NCBI GenBank assembly: GCA_963693035.2
Contig: CAXMMQ010000007.1
Location: 186,001 to 250,000, forward strand
Length of the DNA: 64,000 nt
DNA from: Lichenicoccus sp963693035
Lineage (GTDB): Bacteria; Pseudomonadota; Alphaproteobacteria; Acetobacterales; Acetobacteraceae
Direction: 5' to 3'
Notes under the pieces: model-generated
The model's input: only the letters and a program-made list of their open reading frames with translations
What the model was told of the DNA's origin: nothing
Databases searched by the model: none
In this document: piece by piece, positions 63,080 through 64,000 of the stretch
Layout of the letters: the number at the start of each line of letters is the position of its first letter
Numbering within the stretch: the stretch's first letter is position 1
Program-made: the position numbers and the translations under genes

Positions 63080-64000
63080 CTATTGTTCTTCCTGAGCGTT
63101 TGCCTTGAACTGGACACCTGGCTGCGTCGCCAGACGCGCATCCTGGGCCGCGATATCGGCCTGGATGCGGGCCATCTCGGCTTTGATGTCGGCCACATCC
63201 TCGAACTCTACCACCCGCTCAACGGCCGTCTCGCGGCTGATCAGGCCGTCGCGCTTGAGGCCACCTAGCGTCTGACCCATCAACTGCTTGTCGTGGATCG
63301 TGGCGGGGAAATACGGCCCCCAAACCAGCGTCAGCCGGTTCTTGGTGCTCAGCGTCCCTCGCGCGATCGGCTCGTCGTAAGCCTTGAGCGGCGAGCGCGC
63401 GTTGGCCAGCACCACCATGCGCAGCAGCCGCTGCACGCCGCGGCCGTAGCTGTGCCGCAGCTTGTCGACCAAGTTGATCAGCGGCTGGTAGAGAAGCTCC
63501 ATTGCCCGCCCGGACTGGGCCGCAGCCAGCTTTTCCGGCGTCGACCGGTTGCCGTGCATGGTTTCGAGCGCGAGGTCCCGCAGCGCCCTGCTGTAGTCGA
63601 TGATGGCAGAGGTCGAGGCACCATTGATCTCCAACATCTTCGCGTCGCCGTCCTTGCTCACGATGATCGCGTTGCTGGCGCTACGAACCATGTCGCCGTC
63701 CGGGTCGCCGGCGGGCTCGCGGATCATCATCAAGGGGTCGGAGGCGTAGTGCAGCGCCCGGCCGCCTTGGGAGAGGCGGTACTCGATCTCGATCTGGGTC
63801 TCGATCCCGAGCGCAAAGGTGCAGGCGCCGTCGATGTCGTCGCCACCCGGGAGGTTGCGGATCCAGACCGCTGGCACGAAGCCGAGCCCGTGCTGGACGG
63901 TCCGGTCCTTGTCAACCAATTGCGGTTTGCCATCCCTTTCGTCGTCCAGCGAGAGCGGCAGGAACCAGGTCTCGGACAGGCTGTCCCAGATACGCTGAAA
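63080..64000 (-). CDS. Phage portal protein (N-terminus cut by window edge)
   Basis: The visible 306 codons (open to the edge; FQRIWDSLSETWFLPLSLDD, MIREPAGDPDGDMVRSASNA, HGNRSTPEKLAAAQSGRAME and LLYQPLINLVDKLRHSYGRG) are the clip/stem part of a portal. TLVWGPYFPATIHDKQLMGQ followed by a C-terminal helix (DIKAEMARIQADIAAQDARL) fit SPP1/DUF1073-type portals. The gene before it, the terminase, should lie right of the window. Confidence 0.82.
   Translation of the reverse strand, partial: FQRIWDSLSETWFLPLSLDDERDGKPQLVDKDRTVQHGLGFVPAVWIRNLPGGDDIDGACTFALGIETQIEIEYRLSQGGRALHYASDPLMMIREPAGDPDGDMVRSASNAIIVSKDGDAKMLEINGASTSAIIDYSRALRDLALETMHGNRSTPEKLAAAQSGRAMELLYQPLINLVDKLRHSYGRGVQRLLRMVVLANARSPLKAYDEPIARGTLSTKNRLTLVWGPYFPATIHDKQLMGQTLGGLKRDGLISRETAVERVVEFEDVADIKAEMARIQADIAAQDARLATQPGVQFKANAQEEQ

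Overview
The window comes from a GC-rich alphaproteobacterium, most likely a member of the Acetobacteraceae (Rhodospirillales). This is an inference from GC content, RbsC/FGGY/split-transketolase sugar genes and a PqqA-like peptide whose core (EIALGAEINSY) looks like those of acetic acid bacteria. No 16S or other marker is present. The window has two parts: chromosomal genes to about 15 kb, then a contractile-tail (myovirus-type) prophage that runs off the right edge.

Left part (1-15 kb). A leftward operon encodes the two halves of a split transketolase, an FGGY sugar kinase, an RbsC-type permease and a periplasmic sugar-binding protein cut by the window edge: uptake, phosphorylation and pentose-phosphate entry of an unidentified sugar. 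Rightward lies a PabB-PabC fusion (4-aminobenzoate synthesis). Next comes a decaying stretch: an IS256-type transposase remnant, a VOC-family gene with a one-base frameshift, a TetR regulator divergent from a flavin dehydrogenase, an SDR, and a scar in which a polar-amino-acid ABC ATPase, a luciferase-like monooxygenase and a creatininase-family gene have been truncated and joined head to tail. A complete IS3-family element (IS407-like, 13854-15057) closes the scar and shows no target duplication.

Accessory region (15-24.5 kb). A secreted ClpP-like protease, a Bro-N antirepressor-like gene and a 47-nt 3' half of tRNA-Glu (17893-17939) precede early or cargo genes. The tRNA half is the likely attachment site of the prophage, whose left end I place here. 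Then come small DNA-binding proteins, a sulfotransferase between 34-bp direct repeats, an overlapping run of small leftward ORFs and a serine recombinase. No tyrosine integrase, terminase or replication protein is in the window.

Prophage late region (24.5-64 kb, almost all leftward). Read in transcription order from the right edge: portal, scaffold, major capsid, head-completion proteins, SGNH-hydrolase fibre, sheath, tube, tail chaperone with a probable -1 frameshift, tape measure, an interposed block of secreted, RHH and recombination-like small genes with a GGCNN pentanucleotide array, baseplate (hub, spike, gp25-like, J, tail protein I), glycine-rich fibre, lysis genes, GH16 and GH13 glycosidases, a Tat-exported beta-propeller, fibres, and an 881-residue fibre with 29 repeats of 20 residues. 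A clean Rho-independent terminator ends the unit at 24539-24581.

The most unusual observation is a 26-residue pqqA-like gene (30356-30436, + strand) inside the tail-fibre module. Its stop codon overlaps that of the PQQ-type beta-propeller gene, which is itself translationally coupled to the GH13 amylase-like gene. This may be a phage-borne sugar-release and PQQ-dependent oxidation cassette. Other points of interest are three homing-endonuclease-like genes, two of them with RNA hairpins around the ribosome-binding site, a secreted-protein gene whose Shine-Dalgarno sequence is buried in a hairpin, divergent Arc-type repressors in the middle of the virion operon, and several micro-ORFs shorter than 60 codons.
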